Shown here piece after piece: positions 51,729-60,394 of a stretch of 64,000 bases of DNA; the stretch's first letter is position 1; the number at the start of each line of letters is the position of its first letter. The DNA is taken from NCBI RefSeq assembly GCF_002504165.1, contig NZ_CP021404.1, positions 2,418,001 through 2,482,000 of the forward strand. The letters are read 5' to 3'. Below the pieces are notes generated by a model. It did no database searches. It saw only the letters and a program-made list of their open reading frames with translations, and was not told where the DNA came from. This DNA comes from Pacificitalea manganoxidans (GTDB lineage: Bacteria > Pseudomonadota > Alphaproteobacteria > Rhodobacterales > Rhodobacteraceae). A program made the translations under genes and the position numbers.

Positions 51729-52778
51729 ATGCCCCTGACCGATCCCGACCGCCGCGCCGACGACAGCGCCGCATCCGACTTGCCGGTGCCCGCGTCGGAA
51801 ACCCTGCCCCACGGCATCCCGCAGCCGATCTGCGCCTTTGACGTGACGCCGTCGGGCAAGGCGCTGCCGGTGCCGCCGGGCGACATCCTTCCCGCGCCGG
51901 GACAGGGCGCGGTCTATCGCTGGCTGCATTTCGACCTGCGGCAACCGGGGCTGGAGCCGTGGTTGCGCAGCTTCCTGCCGCCCATCCCCGTGCGCGCCAT
52001 GCTTGATCCCGAAACCCGCCCCCGCTGTGAGCCGCTCGACGAAGGCTTGATGCTGAACCTGCGCGGCGTGAACCTTAACGAGGGCGAGGATTTCGACGAC
52101 ATGATCTCGCTCCGGCTGTGGGTCGGACCGGGGCTGATCGTGTCGGGCCGCTTCCGCAAGATCTTTGCCGTCGATGCAATGCGGCAGCGCATGGAGGAGG
52201 GCGAAGCCCCGGCCAGTCCCGGCAGCTACCTTGCCCGGCTGCTGGCGGAACTGACGATGCGCACCGAAACCTTCACCGTGAAGCTGGAGGATGACACCGA
52301 CGATCTGGAGGAAGACATCCTCGACGACGGCATGGGCGAGGAAGGCCGGGAAAAACTCGGCCCTATGCGGCGCTCCGCGATCAAACTGCGCCGTTTTCTT
52401 GGCCCGCAGCGTGACGCTTTGACCCGGCTGCTGGCTCAAGAAGGACTGTTCACCAAGGCGGACCGCAACGATCTGCGCGAAACGCTCAACCGCCTGACCC
52501 GGATGGTGGAAGAACTTGAAACCTCACGCGACCGGCTCGCCGCGATGCAGGACCATCTGGACGTGCAGCAACAGGCGCAGATGGGGCGCAACGGCTATGT
52601 GCTGTCCGTTGTCGCCGCGATCTTTCTGCCGCTGGGCTTTTTCACCGGACTGTTCGGCGTGAATGTCGCGGGTATGCCCGGCACTGCGTGGCCCTGGGCC
52701 TTTGCCACGCTGTCGCTGTCGATGGTGGTGCTGGCGCTTTTGCTGTTCATCGTGTTTCGCTGGCGCAACTGGCTCTGA
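51729..52778 (+). CDS. zntB: Zinc transporter ZntB (CorA family)
   Basis: A 349-residue CorA-family protein. After a large cytoplasmic domain come two C-terminal helices. The pore signature reads FGVNVAGMPG: the usual GMN/GIN triad is GVN here, and the AGMPG tail is typical of ZntB rather than CorA. Zn2+ transport coupled to protons is described for such proteins. Long coiled-coil helices (about 210-285) hold the acidic EDDTDDLEEDILDDG. It follows the glycosyltransferase by only 7 bases and may be cotranscribed. Confidence 0.87.
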   Translation: MPLTDPDRRADDSAASDLPVPASETLPHGIPQPICAFDVTPSGKALPVPPGDILPAPGQGAVYRWLHFDLRQPGLEPWLRSFLPPIPVRAMLDPETRPRCEPLDEGLMLNLRGVNLNEGEDFDDMISLRLWVGPGLIVSGRFRKIFAVDAMRQRMEEGEAPASPGSYLARLLAELTMRTETFTVKLEDDTDDLEEDILDDGMGEEGREKLGPMRRSAIKLRRFLGPQRDALTRLLAQEGLFTKADRNDLRETLNRLTRMVEELETSRDRLAAMQDHLDVQQQAQMGRNGYVLSVVAAIFLPLGFFTGLFGVNVAGMPGTAWPWAFATLSLSMVVLALLLFIVFRWRNWL

Positions 52779-52850
52779 CGCACCCGCATGTCGGGAACAC
52801 GCGGCGGGTCTGCGCCGTTGTGACCTGACATTTTGCAAAGAGAGACCGCG

Positions 52851-53639
52851 ATGATCGACCTGCTTGCCTCCCCCGAAGCTTGGGCTGCCTTTCTGGCGCT
52901 GGTCACGATGGAAATCGTGCTGGGCATCGACAACCTGATCTTCATCTCGATCGTGGTCGACAAGCTCCCTGAAAAGAATAAGAAATTCGCCCGCCAGCTG
53001 GGCATCGGTCTGGCGCTGGTGCTGCGTCTGGCACTGCTGGCGGTGATCGCCCAATTGGCTGCCCTGACCGCGCCGGTCTTTGATCTGGGGTTCGAAGGGC
53101 CGATGACCGACTACGGCAAGCCCAGCTTCGAGACGGCGTTTTCATGGCGCGACCTGATCCTGATCGCCGGGGGCGCGTTCCTCGTGTGGAAATCCACCAC
53201 CGAGATCCAGCATAAAATGCAGCCCCACCCCGCCAACAGCGTGTTCAAGGAGAAGGCCACCGCCAGCCTTGCCCGCGTCATCGTGCAGATCGTTGCGCTG
53301 GATGCGGTGTTCTCGGTCGACAGCATCCTGACCGCCATCGGCATGACCGAGCATCTGCCGATCATGATCGCCGCCGTGGTGATCGCGGTCGCGGTGATGT
53401 TCGCGGCGTCGGGCCCGGTCACCCGCTTCGTCAACTCGAACCCCACCGTCGTGATGCTGGCGCTGGCGTTCCTGCTGGTGATCGGCATGGTGCTGATCGC
53501 GGATGGCTTCGGTCACCATGTGCCAAAGGGCTACATCTACGCGGCGATGGCGTTCTCGGCCTTTGTCGAAGCGCTCAACATGCTGGCCCGGCGCAGGCAG
53601 GCCCGTGCAGCAGGCGCGCCGAAGCCAACGGTGCATTAA
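52851..53639 (+). CDS. TerC-family integral membrane protein
   Basis: A 262-residue protein with about seven helices. The TerC signatures are [16 protein letters not shown] (helix 1, Asp in the membrane) and [22 protein letters not shown] (helix 5, Asp pair). Family members are linked to tellurite resistance and to Mn2+ export/metalation of exported proteins, the latter more likely here. The start at 52851 is preceded by AAAGAGAG. It is 72 bases after zntB. Confidence 0.9.
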   Translation: MIDLLASPEAWAAFLALVTMEIVLGIDNLIFISIVVDKLPEKNKKFARQLGIGLALVLRLALLAVIAQLAALTAPVFDLGFEGPMTDYGKPSFETAFSWRDLILIAGGAFLVWKSTTEIQHKMQPHPANSVFKEKATASLARVIVQIVALDAVFSVDSILTAIGMTEHLPIMIAAVVIAVAVMFAASGPVTRFVNSNPTVVMLALAFLLVIGMVLIADGFGHHVPKGYIYAAMAFSAFVEALNMLARRRQARAAGAPKPTVH

Positions 53640-53653
53640 GCCATCTGAAGTGC

Positions 53654-53689
53654 GGCGGCGCAGGCAGTTCAGTGATCTGCGGCGCCGCC
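53654..53689 (+). terminator. Terminator-like hairpin after the TerC gene
   Basis: An 8-bp outer stem GGCGGCGC / GCGCCGCC with a weaker inner CAG/CTG pairing, 14 bases past the stop, without T-run. Confidence 0.5.
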
Positions 53690-53763
53690 CTGTCTCGATT
53701 GGGTTTGCGCCAACACCCAACCTGCCCTAGCGTAATCGAGAAGCGCAGCAAAGGGCCGATGGC

Positions 53764-54960
53764 ATGGATAATCCGACAGTCGATAACGACACCCGCGGCG
53801 GCAAACGCGCCAGCAAAATCGTCTACGACAAGAACGTCACCGAAGCCTCTCATCATCGGCCATGGTTCAGGGGCGAACACACCAATTTCAATCCCTCCCG
53901 CAGCCAGATGGTGCCGGACACCGCCGTGCGCGACTGGGTGGTGCAAGGTTGGGCCCCTCCCGCGCCCGCGATCAATCCCGGCACGCAGATCTGCGCGTTC
54001 GGCTCGTGTTTTGCGTTCAATATCTCGAACTGGCTTGCCAAGCGGAACTACCACGTCCTGACCCGCGACGAGAGCGCCAAGGGCGCCTATGTCGTCTCGA
54101 TGGGTGAAGGCATGGTGAACACCTATGTCATCCGTCAGCAATTCGAATGGGCGTGGGAAGACAAGTCATTCGATGGCGAACTGTGGCATGGCTACAAGGC
54201 CGAAAGCTACGGCTACGATCCAGAGGTTCAGGCCGAGACCAAGCGCCTGTTCGACACCACCGATGTCTTCATCCTGACCTTTGGCCTGTCCGAGGTCTGG
54301 TATGACGAACCGACCGGCAACGTGTTCTGGCGCACCATTCCCAAGGATGTGTATGATCCAGAGCGGCACAAGTTCCGCGTCGTCACGCCGGATGAGAACC
54401 GCGAGAATATCGAGGCGATCTACCAGCTGATCCGCAAGCATCGCCCGGATGCTAAGATCATCGTCACCCTGTCGCCGGTGCCGCTCAGCGCGACGTTCCG
54501 CGACAATTCCTGCCTGACGTCGAATTCGGTGTCCAAAGCCTCGCTTCGCGTTGCCGTCGATCAGGTGCTGCGCGCGCATAAGGCCGAAGGTCACCTGTTC
54601 TATTGGCCCAGCTACGAGATCGTGACGGACGTGTTCCACCTGCCCTACAAGGAGGACCGCCGCCACGTCATGCGCGAGGTGCTGGACTACATCATGACCG
54701 AGTTTGAGCATCGCTGGTGCGAGAATGCCGATAGCCCACCGCCATCGCTGCGCACCGCATGGGTGCGGGCGCTGTCGTCAGCCGGGATGCTGCCGGGCAA
54801 TCTGGTCCGGGCCTGTGAGAACCGCAATGTCGCGGCGGTCGACAAACTGCTGACGCGGGAAAAATTGTCCGATGAGCCGGACCGCGATGCGGCGATCCGC
54901 GTCCTGCTGGCGGATCTGGCCAAGGAATGGCGCGAGGATAAGGCCGCCGCGACGGCCTGA
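53764..54960 (+). CDS. GSCFA domain-containing protein
   Basis: A 398-residue protein with the name-giving motif FGSCFAFNISNWL at about residue 79, followed by FILTFGLSEVWYD and VTLSPVPLSATF. The GSCFA domain is related to the SGNH/GDSL hydrolase fold, in which the serine after the glycine is catalytic, so an esterase acting on a polysaccharide modification is possible. The substrate is not known. It starts 124 bases after the TerC gene, so it has its own promoter or is a late member. The remaining 50 or so residues at the C-terminus are helical and not conserved. Confidence 0.85.
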   Translation: MDNPTVDNDTRGGKRASKIVYDKNVTEASHHRPWFRGEHTNFNPSRSQMVPDTAVRDWVVQGWAPPAPAINPGTQICAFGSCFAFNISNWLAKRNYHVLTRDESAKGAYVVSMGEGMVNTYVIRQQFEWAWEDKSFDGELWHGYKAESYGYDPEVQAETKRLFDTTDVFILTFGLSEVWYDEPTGNVFWRTIPKDVYDPERHKFRVVTPDENRENIEAIYQLIRKHRPDAKIIVTLSPVPLSATFRDNSCLTSNSVSKASLRVAVDQVLRAHKAEGHLFYWPSYEIVTDVFHLPYKEDRRHVMREVLDYIMTEFEHRWCENADSPPPSLRTAWVRALSSAGMLPGNLVRACENRNVAAVDKLLTREKLSDEPDRDAAIRVLLADLAKEWREDKAAATA

Positions 54961-55009
54961 CCCCCATCGCGAATCCAGGCATGGCGGGCGCGGGGTGGAA
55001 CGGGGCCGG

Positions 55010-55465
55010 TCAGCGCCGCCAGCGCCGCGCCGTCAGGTGCAATAACGCCACCCCGACCAGCCAAGCCGCGAGCCGGGTCGGGTGCTCCAGCACGGCGAAA
55101 AACACGGTCATCGCCCCCAGCATGGAGCCGTAACCCGGCATCACCAGCGTGCCCGCGAACAGCCCGCCCAGCGCGCTTGCCGCCAACCCCGCGACCCCTG
55201 CCCAAAGCCAGCCGCGCCGCCCCGCGCGCCCGAACCCGTCGCGCAGCAGCAAAACCGACGCCACCGCGCCCAGCATGCCCGCCCCCATGAGCCAGCCCAG
55301 CGATATCGCATCATCCGGTCCGATCCCGCCCCGAAGCGCGCGGCCCGGCTCCGCCGGCAGCACAAAAACACCGATGCAAAAGACAGCGCTCAGCACAGCG
55401 GCCAGTAGTGCTAAAGGCAGCTTCGCAGGGCGGGATTTGGGCGCAGGCGGTTTCGGCGTGGTCAC
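55010..55465 (-). CDS. Small membrane protein of unknown function
   Basis: A 151-residue protein with four hydrophobic segments (about 14-36, 52-74, 83-105, 112-145). I do not recognise it. The start overlaps the stop of the next gene upstream by four bases, so the two are one transcription unit. It converges on the GSCFA gene with a short gap. Confidence 0.6.
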   Translation of the reverse strand: MTTPKPPAPKSRPAKLPLALLAAVLSAVFCIGVFVLPAEPGRALRGGIGPDDAISLGWLMGAGMLGAVASVLLLRDGFGRAGRRGWLWAGVAGLAASALGGLFAGTLVMPGYGSMLGAMTVFFAVLEHPTRLAAWLVGVALLHLTARRWRR

Positions 55466-56010
55466 TCAGCGCTCACCGGGCTGCACCGGCTCTGCATCCG
55501 GTCGAGGCTGACCGACACGCCGCGCACGGTGAACTCATGACGCCGGCCTTGGGGGTCGGTGACGTGGAACTTGGCGTTGCTGTCGGCCTGCTCCAGCCCG
55601 CGCAGACGTGCCACGATCTCAGTGGCCTGCGCACGATCGCGGCTCATCATGTAGTATTGCGGCGACTTGAACAGATTGCTCAGCACAAAGCGCGCGCCAC
55701 CGATGTCCAGCGTCGCGGTCGCGCCCGGACGCGCCCGTTGCGGCGAAATGAACTCCGGCATCGCGCCGCGTCCGTCCCGGGCATCATAGAGCGAAAATTG
55801 CGTGCGGCTGGCTGTCCCGCTGGAACACACGCCGCGCAGACAGCTGACCACCTGACAGGCGGCAAACCCCTGCCCCAGCCCACGCTGGGTGTAGAAAAAC
55901 CACGCGCCGCTGCGATCCGTCATGGTGAATTCGGCCCGCGCCGGTCCGGCCCCCGTCACACCGCAGAGCACCGCCGCGAGCAGCAAACCTGAAAAGAAGC
56001 GGCGACCCAT
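55462..56010 (-). CDS. Secreted protein, possibly invasion-associated-locus-B-like
   Basis: A 182-residue protein with a clear signal peptide ending in ARAEF. Six cysteines (ACQVVSCLRGVCSS and one near the end) could make disulfides. The order of short strands and the SPQYYMMSRDRA stretch recall IalB-like periplasmic proteins, but the resemblance is weak and I give no function. The gene upstream of the membrane protein and coupled to it suggests a shared envelope role. Confidence 0.62.
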   Translation of the reverse strand: MGRRFFSGLLLAAVLCGVTGAGPARAEFTMTDRSGAWFFYTQRGLGQGFAACQVVSCLRGVCSSGTASRTQFSLYDARDGRGAMPEFISPQRARPGATATLDIGGARFVLSNLFKSPQYYMMSRDRAQATEIVARLRGLEQADSNAKFHVTDPQGRRHEFTVRGVSVSLDRMQSRCSPVSAE

Positions 56011-56263
56011 ATAACAACCCGTGACGAAATCCTGCTCCCGATCCTAGCCGCTGGCGCGGGGCCTGTCACGCAGACGAAATCCTGTAAGCGGAAAAGCGGC
56101 GAATGCCCCGTCTGGACGCGAACGGGACCGGTGCACTGTTGACTTGCACGGGTTTTGGTGCCTGATCTTGCATGGCCTAACGTAACTGGAAGCTGTTGGA
56201 TCGGGGTCTTTGGCCCCCACACCGCCCCCGCCGCACCTGCGGCCGTCACCGATGGAGCACACG

Positions 56264-56758
56264 ATGTCATCCATGGCCGACCTGCCGCCAATCCACCCCG
56301 CGCCCCCCGATTTTGATCGCTGGGCCGCGCTACACCGCCTGCTGGTGCTGTCGTTTTCCGGAATGGAGGGACGGATCGATCCACCCTCGTCCCTGACGTC
56401 GCTCAGCGCATCCGATCTTGAACAGATGAGCGGGACACAGGTTCTGCTGCTGGGGATCGGAGCCAGCGGCGATCCGGTTGCCTGCGCCTATCTGCGGCCA
56501 GAGCCCGACGCGCTATATCTGGGCAAGGTCGCGATCCACCCGGACCTGCGCGGGCGTGGCCTGTTGCACCACATCATCGCCGCCGCCGAAGCCGAAGCAC
56601 GGCGGCTTGGACGCAATACGCTGGAATTGGAAACCCGGATCGAGCTTATCGAAAACCATGCGGCTTTCTCTGCCGCGGGGTTCCGCCAAGTGGCCGAACG
56701 CGCCCATCCCGGTTTCGACCATCCCACCAGCCTGATCTTTCGCCGCCCGGTGGCGTAA
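56264..56758 (+). CDS. GNAT-family N-acetyltransferase
   Basis: A 164-residue acyltransferase of the GNAT fold. The acetyl-CoA motif is VAIHPDLRGRGLLHHIIAAAEAEAR, and the ending NHAAFSAAGFRQV is the usual fourth strand pair. I chose the ATG at 56264, because GGAG lies six bases before it; one at 56252 is possible. Substrate unknown. In the 253-base gap upstream I see no gene. Confidence 0.88.
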   Translation: MSSMADLPPIHPAPPDFDRWAALHRLLVLSFSGMEGRIDPPSSLTSLSASDLEQMSGTQVLLLGIGASGDPVACAYLRPEPDALYLGKVAIHPDLRGRGLLHHIIAAAEAEARRLGRNTLELETRIELIENHAAFSAAGFRQVAERAHPGFDHPTSLIFRRPVA

Positions 56759-56827
56759 GGCCGGTCGCCCGGCCCGAAACCGCCACCCGGCTCGCAGCCG
56801 CCGAAACGCCCAAAACGAAACCGGCGC

Positions 56828-56847
56828 CGCACCCCGGGGGAGGTGCG
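56828..56847 (-). terminator. Hairpin after the fasciclin gene
   Basis: CGCACC pairs with GGTGCG, with CCCC/GGGG in the loop, between the GNAT and fasciclin stops. It is short and has no T-run, so the assignment is weak. Confidence 0.35.
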
Positions 56848-56881
56848 ACGCCGACTGCAATCACCACACGAGGGTGGGCAA

Positions 56882-57448
56882 TTACATCTTGGGCAGCAGA
56901 ACCGCGTCGATCACATGGATCACGCCGTTGGACTGCTTGACGTCCGCGATGGTGACATTCGCGACGTTGCCGTTTTCGTCCTCGATCATGATCGCGTCGC
57001 CCTCATAGGTCGCGGTCAGTTCACAGCCCCCGACGGTGGAAACAGGGTGCGCACCGCCATCATCGTCGATCATGCCGCGGATGGCCTCGGACATCGCATC
57101 AGCGGCCACGACGTGGCAGGTCAGAACCTTGGTCAACTGATCCTTGTTTTCCGGCTTCAGCAGGTCTTCGACGGTGCCTTCGGGCAGGGCCTCGAACGCC
57201 TCATCGGTGGGCGCGAACACGGTAAAGGGGCCTTCGCCCGACAGGGTTTCGACCAGACCGGCGGCCTGCACGGCGGCGACCAGCGTTTCGTGATCGGCGG
57301 AATTCACAGCGTTTTCGATGATGTTGCGCTCAACAAGCATCGGCGCGCCGCCCACTTCGGGGTTCATCGAATGGGCTTCGGCAAATGCCGCGCCGCCGGT
57401 CAGGGCGGTGGCGGTCAGGGCGGTCGCGATGAAAGTCTTAACGGTCAT
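56882..57448 (-). CDS. Secreted fasciclin (FAS1) domain protein
   Basis: A 188-residue exported protein. The signal peptide ends near AAFAEA. One FAS1 domain fills residues 40-187, with FTVFAPTDEAFEALPEGT (H1-like motif) and the final GVIHVIDAVLLP, both standard for the family. FAS1 proteins mediate adhesion or are surface lipoproteins. It starts after GGAGGATC. The next genes upstream on the same strand encode an anti-sigma factor and an ECF sigma factor, separated by a terminator; it is likely a target of that sigma factor. Confidence 0.92.
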   Translation of the reverse strand: MTVKTFIATALTATALTGGAAFAEAHSMNPEVGGAPMLVERNIIENAVNSADHETLVAAVQAAGLVETLSGEGPFTVFAPTDEAFEALPEGTVEDLLKPENKDQLTKVLTCHVVAADAMSEAIRGMIDDDGGAHPVSTVGGCELTATYEGDAIMIEDENGNVANVTIADVKQSNGVIHVIDAVLLPKM

Positions 57449-57579
57449 GGATTTGATCCTCCGGGTTGGGCACCGCATGTCGCGGTTGCTGTCCAGAACC
57501 ACGGCAGCCGATCCGGCATAGTTTCAGATGGAGGCAAAGTTTTTTCGCCGGTGGGCCCCGACGGGGCGCTGCCATGCAA

Positions 57580-57605
57580 AAGGCCCGCGCGGATGCGCGG
57601 GCCTT
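57580..57605 (-). terminator. Terminator of the sigma/anti-sigma operon
   Basis: A perfect 11-bp stem AAGGCCCGCGC / GCGCGGGCCTT with a four-base loop, 44 bases after the anti-sigma stop. On the minus strand it is followed by TTTTGC. It separates that operon from the fasciclin gene. Confidence 0.8.
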
Positions 57606-57649
57606 GCCTGTCTTTAAAAACCTTGCTGGCTGAGCTGGGCGCCGCGCGG

Positions 57650-58399
57650 TCAGATCTCCTGCACCGGTCCTGCGGCCAGCACCTCTCCCGTCGGCGCCGC
57701 ACCCGGCGCCCCGCCCGGCGGCTCGTCCGACACCGCTAGAACGGCACCTGCCATCTGTTCGGCCAGCGGTGCGGGCACCGTGATGACCGATTGCCCCGAC
57801 GGGTCCAGCAGCCCCAGCGACACCGGCGCGGCGTCCTGCGCGATGAGCCAAAGCTCCTCCGCCCGGTCAGGGCGCGGGGCACCTTCCAGCCGGGTCACAG
57901 CAACAGCCTGCTGATCGGGCGACCACGCGGCGCTGAACAGATAGCCGCTGTTTTCGGACACCAGTTCCGCCGCGTAGCCCGGATCAAGCGGCGCTTGCGG
58001 TCCGCGGGTCTGCGGCGTCATCACGACGAGGGCCGCGATCCCGGCGGCGGCGGCAAGCGACATTGCCCCCAAGGCGCGTCGGCCCGTCAGCCGCGCGAAC
58101 CAACCCCCGCGCGCGCCCGCCGCCGTCGCGCCCGCCTGTGGCGCCCCGAACAACGCGGTTTCCACCCGGCGCTTCACTCGCGCCGGTGGCACGGTTTCCG
58201 GCACCTGCGCGGTCATCGCGGTCAGATAGCCCTGCCACAGCGCCAGTTCGTCGCGCAGCGCAGGCTCATGAGTCAGCCGGGTCTCGAACGCATCCGCCTC
58301 GGACGGTGCGAGCAGGCCCAGCACATATTCCGCCGCCAGCGCCCGATCATCGGGGCCGGGGCCGTCGCTGCCTGTCATGGGTCCGGTTGCGTCGCTCAT
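57650..58399 (-). CDS. Anti-sigma factor, RskA/RsiV-like
   Basis: A 249-residue protein. Residues 1-85 contain the anti-sigma domain (LAAEYVLGLLAPSEADAFETRL, the ZAS-like helix pattern without zinc cysteines), then a membrane helix at about 108-127, then a periplasmic domain typical of RskA (APRPDRAEELWLIAQDAAPVSLGLLD). It should hold the ECF sigma factor inactive at the membrane until proteolysis. The start overlaps the sigma gene stop by four bases. Confidence 0.88.
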   Translation of the reverse strand: MSDATGPMTGSDGPGPDDRALAAEYVLGLLAPSEADAFETRLTHEPALRDELALWQGYLTAMTAQVPETVPPARVKRRVETALFGAPQAGATAAGARGGWFARLTGRRALGAMSLAAAAGIAALVVMTPQTRGPQAPLDPGYAAELVSENSGYLFSAAWSPDQQAVAVTRLEGAPRPDRAEELWLIAQDAAPVSLGLLDPSGQSVITVPAPLAEQMAGAVLAVSDEPPGGAPGAAPTGEVLAAGPVQEI

Positions 58400-58989
58400 G
58401 CGCTCAGACATTCCCTTAGTTTGATCAGGCTCCGGCGGAGCCATGTTCGCATCGTATTAAGCGGGACATCGGCCCGCTCGGCCAGTTCCTGATAGGACCA
58501 GCCCTCCAGATAGGCGCCACGCACCGCCTGCGCTCGCTCGGGCTCCAACTCGCCCAGACACAGACCGATCCGCGCGGCCTCGGACCGCGCGATTGCCGCC
58601 GCTTCGGGGCCGGGCGTATCATCGGCCACCGACGCCGCCGCATCGAGAGGGGCATCGCCTGCCTCATCCCGGCTGCTTCTCCCGCCGCTGCCCAGTGCCG
58701 CGCCGCCAGCCGCGCGCTGCGCTCTCAGCCGGTCGATGGCATGGTTGCGGGCAATCGTGATCAGCCACGACATCGGACTTGCTCCGCCCGCCGCATACCG
58801 CCCCGACGCGCCCCAGACCTTTACATAGATCTCCTGCAACGCGTCCTCGGCCAGTGACCGGTCTTTCAAGACACGCAGGCAGATGCCAAAAAGTTTCGCG
58901 GATGTCGCATCGTAAAGCGCGGAGAACGCGGACCGGTCCCCCAACGCGGTGCGCCCGATCCATGTTTCGATGTCTGACCGATCTGTCAT
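58396..58989 (-). CDS. ECF-type RNA polymerase sigma factor (SigK-like)
   Basis: A 197-residue ECF sigma factor. Region 2 spans about residues 20-90 ([54 protein letters not shown]) and region 4 about 135-190 ([43 protein letters not shown]). Region 4 ends the protein, as in SigK-type factors. It heads the operon with the anti-sigma gene. A GTTGCA palindrome lies 14-26 bases upstream of the start. Confidence 0.93.
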   Translation of the reverse strand: MTDRSDIETWIGRTALGDRSAFSALYDATSAKLFGICLRVLKDRSLAEDALQEIYVKVWGASGRYAAGGASPMSWLITIARNHAIDRLRAQRAAGGAALGSGGRSSRDEAGDAPLDAAASVADDTPGPEAAAIARSEAARIGLCLGELEPERAQAVRGAYLEGWSYQELAERADVPLNTMRTWLRRSLIKLRECLSA

Positions 58990-59002
58990 CTTCCCCCCCG
59001 GA

Positions 59003-59015
59003 GTTGCAGTGCAAC
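59003..59015. promoter_or_regulatory. Small palindrome upstream of the sigma gene
   Basis: GTTGCA-G-TGCAAC is a perfect 13-bp inverted repeat just upstream of the sigma ribosome site; a further GGTTGCA half-site is at 59053-59059. It may be an operator. The rest of the 304-base gap between the divergent sigma and cobS genes shows no gene. Confidence 0.35.
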
Positions 59016-59293
59016 CTAAGCCGAAGCGCGCGCGGTTAAACCCCCGCGCCCCGGTTGCATGCCATTTGAACAGGTCTATATCGCGTGAGTACGCGCAAGC
59101 CCCCGCGATGGATCACCCGCACGAGGGCGCAACGCATAGGTCCAAGGGCCGCGCATGGGGGAGGCAAAGGCAGGGTCCGGCCCCTTGCACCCCTTCACGG
59201 AATGGGGCACGAAGTGCCTGTTCGACCCCGCAAGACGGGCGCCGGATCGCGGATTGCAGGCAACCGCCCGCGCGACGAGATAAAGGAACTGAC

Positions 59294-60280
59294 ATGGCGG
59301 ATGGCATGGTGAACGCGGCGAACAAACCGACCGAGGAAATTTCGGTCCGCGAAGTGTTCGGAATCGACAGCGACATGATCGTGAAGGGCTTTGCCGAGCC
59401 GACCGACCGCGTGCCGGAGGTCGATTCGACCTATAAGTTCGACCCCGACACGACGCTGGCGATCCTTGCCGGTTTCGCGTTCAACCGGCGGGTCATGGTG
59501 CAGGGCTATCACGGCACCGGCAAATCGACCCATATCGAACAGGTCGCCAGCCGCCTGAACTGGCCCTGTGTGCGCGTGAACCTCGACAGCCATATCAGCC
59601 GCATCGACCTGATCGGCAAAGACGCGATCAAGCTGCGCGACGGCGTTCAGGTCACCGAGTTTCAGGAAGGCATCCTGCCCTGGGCGCTGCGCAACCCGAC
59701 CGCAATCGTCTTTGACGAATATGACGCGGGCCGCGCCGATGTGATGTTCGTGATCCAGCGGGTGCTGGAGGTGGACGGCAAGCTGACCCTGCTCGACCAG
59801 AACGAGGTCATTACCCCGCATCCGAGCTTCCGCCTGTTTGCGACCTCCAACACCGTGGGTCTGGGCGATACGACTGGTCTTTACCACGGCACCCAGCAGA
59901 TCAACCAAGGTCAGATGGACCGCTGGAGCCTCGTCGCGACGCTGAACTACCTCAGCCACGACGCCGAGGTTGCAATCGTGCTGAGCAAGGCGCCGCATTA
60001 CAACACCGCCGATGGCCGCAAAACCGTAAGCCAGATGGTGACGGTCGCAGATCTGACCCGCACCGCGTTCATGCATGGCGATCTGTCCACGGTGATGAGC
60101 CCGCGCACGGTGATCGCGTGGGCGCAGAACGCGCGCATCTTCCGCGATGTTGGCTACGCCTTCCGCCTGACGTTCCTCAACAAATGCGATGAGCTGGAAC
60201 GTCAGACCGTGGCGGAATTCTACCAGCGCTGCTTTGACGAGGAACTGCCCGAAAGCGCGGCGTCGATGGCGCTCGGCTAA
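59294..60280 (+). CDS. cobS: Cobaltochelatase subunit CobS
   Basis: A 328-residue AAA+ ATPase, the length of aerobic CobS. Walker A is [14 protein letters not shown], Walker B lies in [10 protein letters not shown], and the family motifs [15 protein letters not shown] and [29 protein letters not shown] are clear. With CobN and CobT it inserts cobalt into hydrogenobyrinic acid diamide in vitamin B12 synthesis. AAAGGAACTG precedes the start. In many relatives cobT follows; here the next gene is a cytochrome on the other strand, so cobT must be elsewhere. Confidence 0.95.
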   Translation: MADGMVNAANKPTEEISVREVFGIDSDMIVKGFAEPTDRVPEVDSTYKFDPDTTLAILAGFAFNRRVMVQGYHGTGKSTHIEQVASRLNWPCVRVNLDSHISRIDLIGKDAIKLRDGVQVTEFQEGILPWALRNPTAIVFDEYDAGRADVMFVIQRVLEVDGKLTLLDQNEVITPHPSFRLFATSNTVGLGDTTGLYHGTQQINQGQMDRWSLVATLNYLSHDAEVAIVLSKAPHYNTADGRKTVSQMVTVADLTRTAFMHGDLSTVMSPRTVIAWAQNARIFRDVGYAFRLTFLNKCDELERQTVAEFYQRCFDEELPESAASMALG

Positions 60281-60293
60281 CGCGAACGGCACG

Positions 60294-60314
60294 GTGCCCC
60301 CCGAACGGGGGCAC
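60294..60314 (+). terminator. Hairpin directly after cobS
   Basis: GTGCCCCC pairs perfectly with GGGGGCAC around CGAAC, 13 bases after the stop. No T-run. It may act together with the next hairpin. Confidence 0.5.
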
Positions 60315-60342
60315 GCGGCGGACGTATCCTAAAAGCATTCGA

Positions 60343-60377
60343 AACCGCGCCGCCGGGGATGCCCGCGCGGCGCGGTT
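60343..60377. terminator. Bidirectional terminator between cobS and the cytochrome gene
   Basis: A perfect 11-bp stem AACCGCGCCGC / GCGGCGCGGTT with a 13-base loop between two convergent genes; short T-runs lie on both sides (TCTTT on plus, TTTCG on minus). Confidence 0.7.
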
Positions 60378-60394
60378 GTCTTTGGGGCGCGGCC

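Noticed and set aside
56139-56167. Promoter TTGACT for the GNAT gene
   Set aside because: The -35 is reasonable, but no acceptable -10 lies at 16-18 bases, so I do not list it as a promoter.
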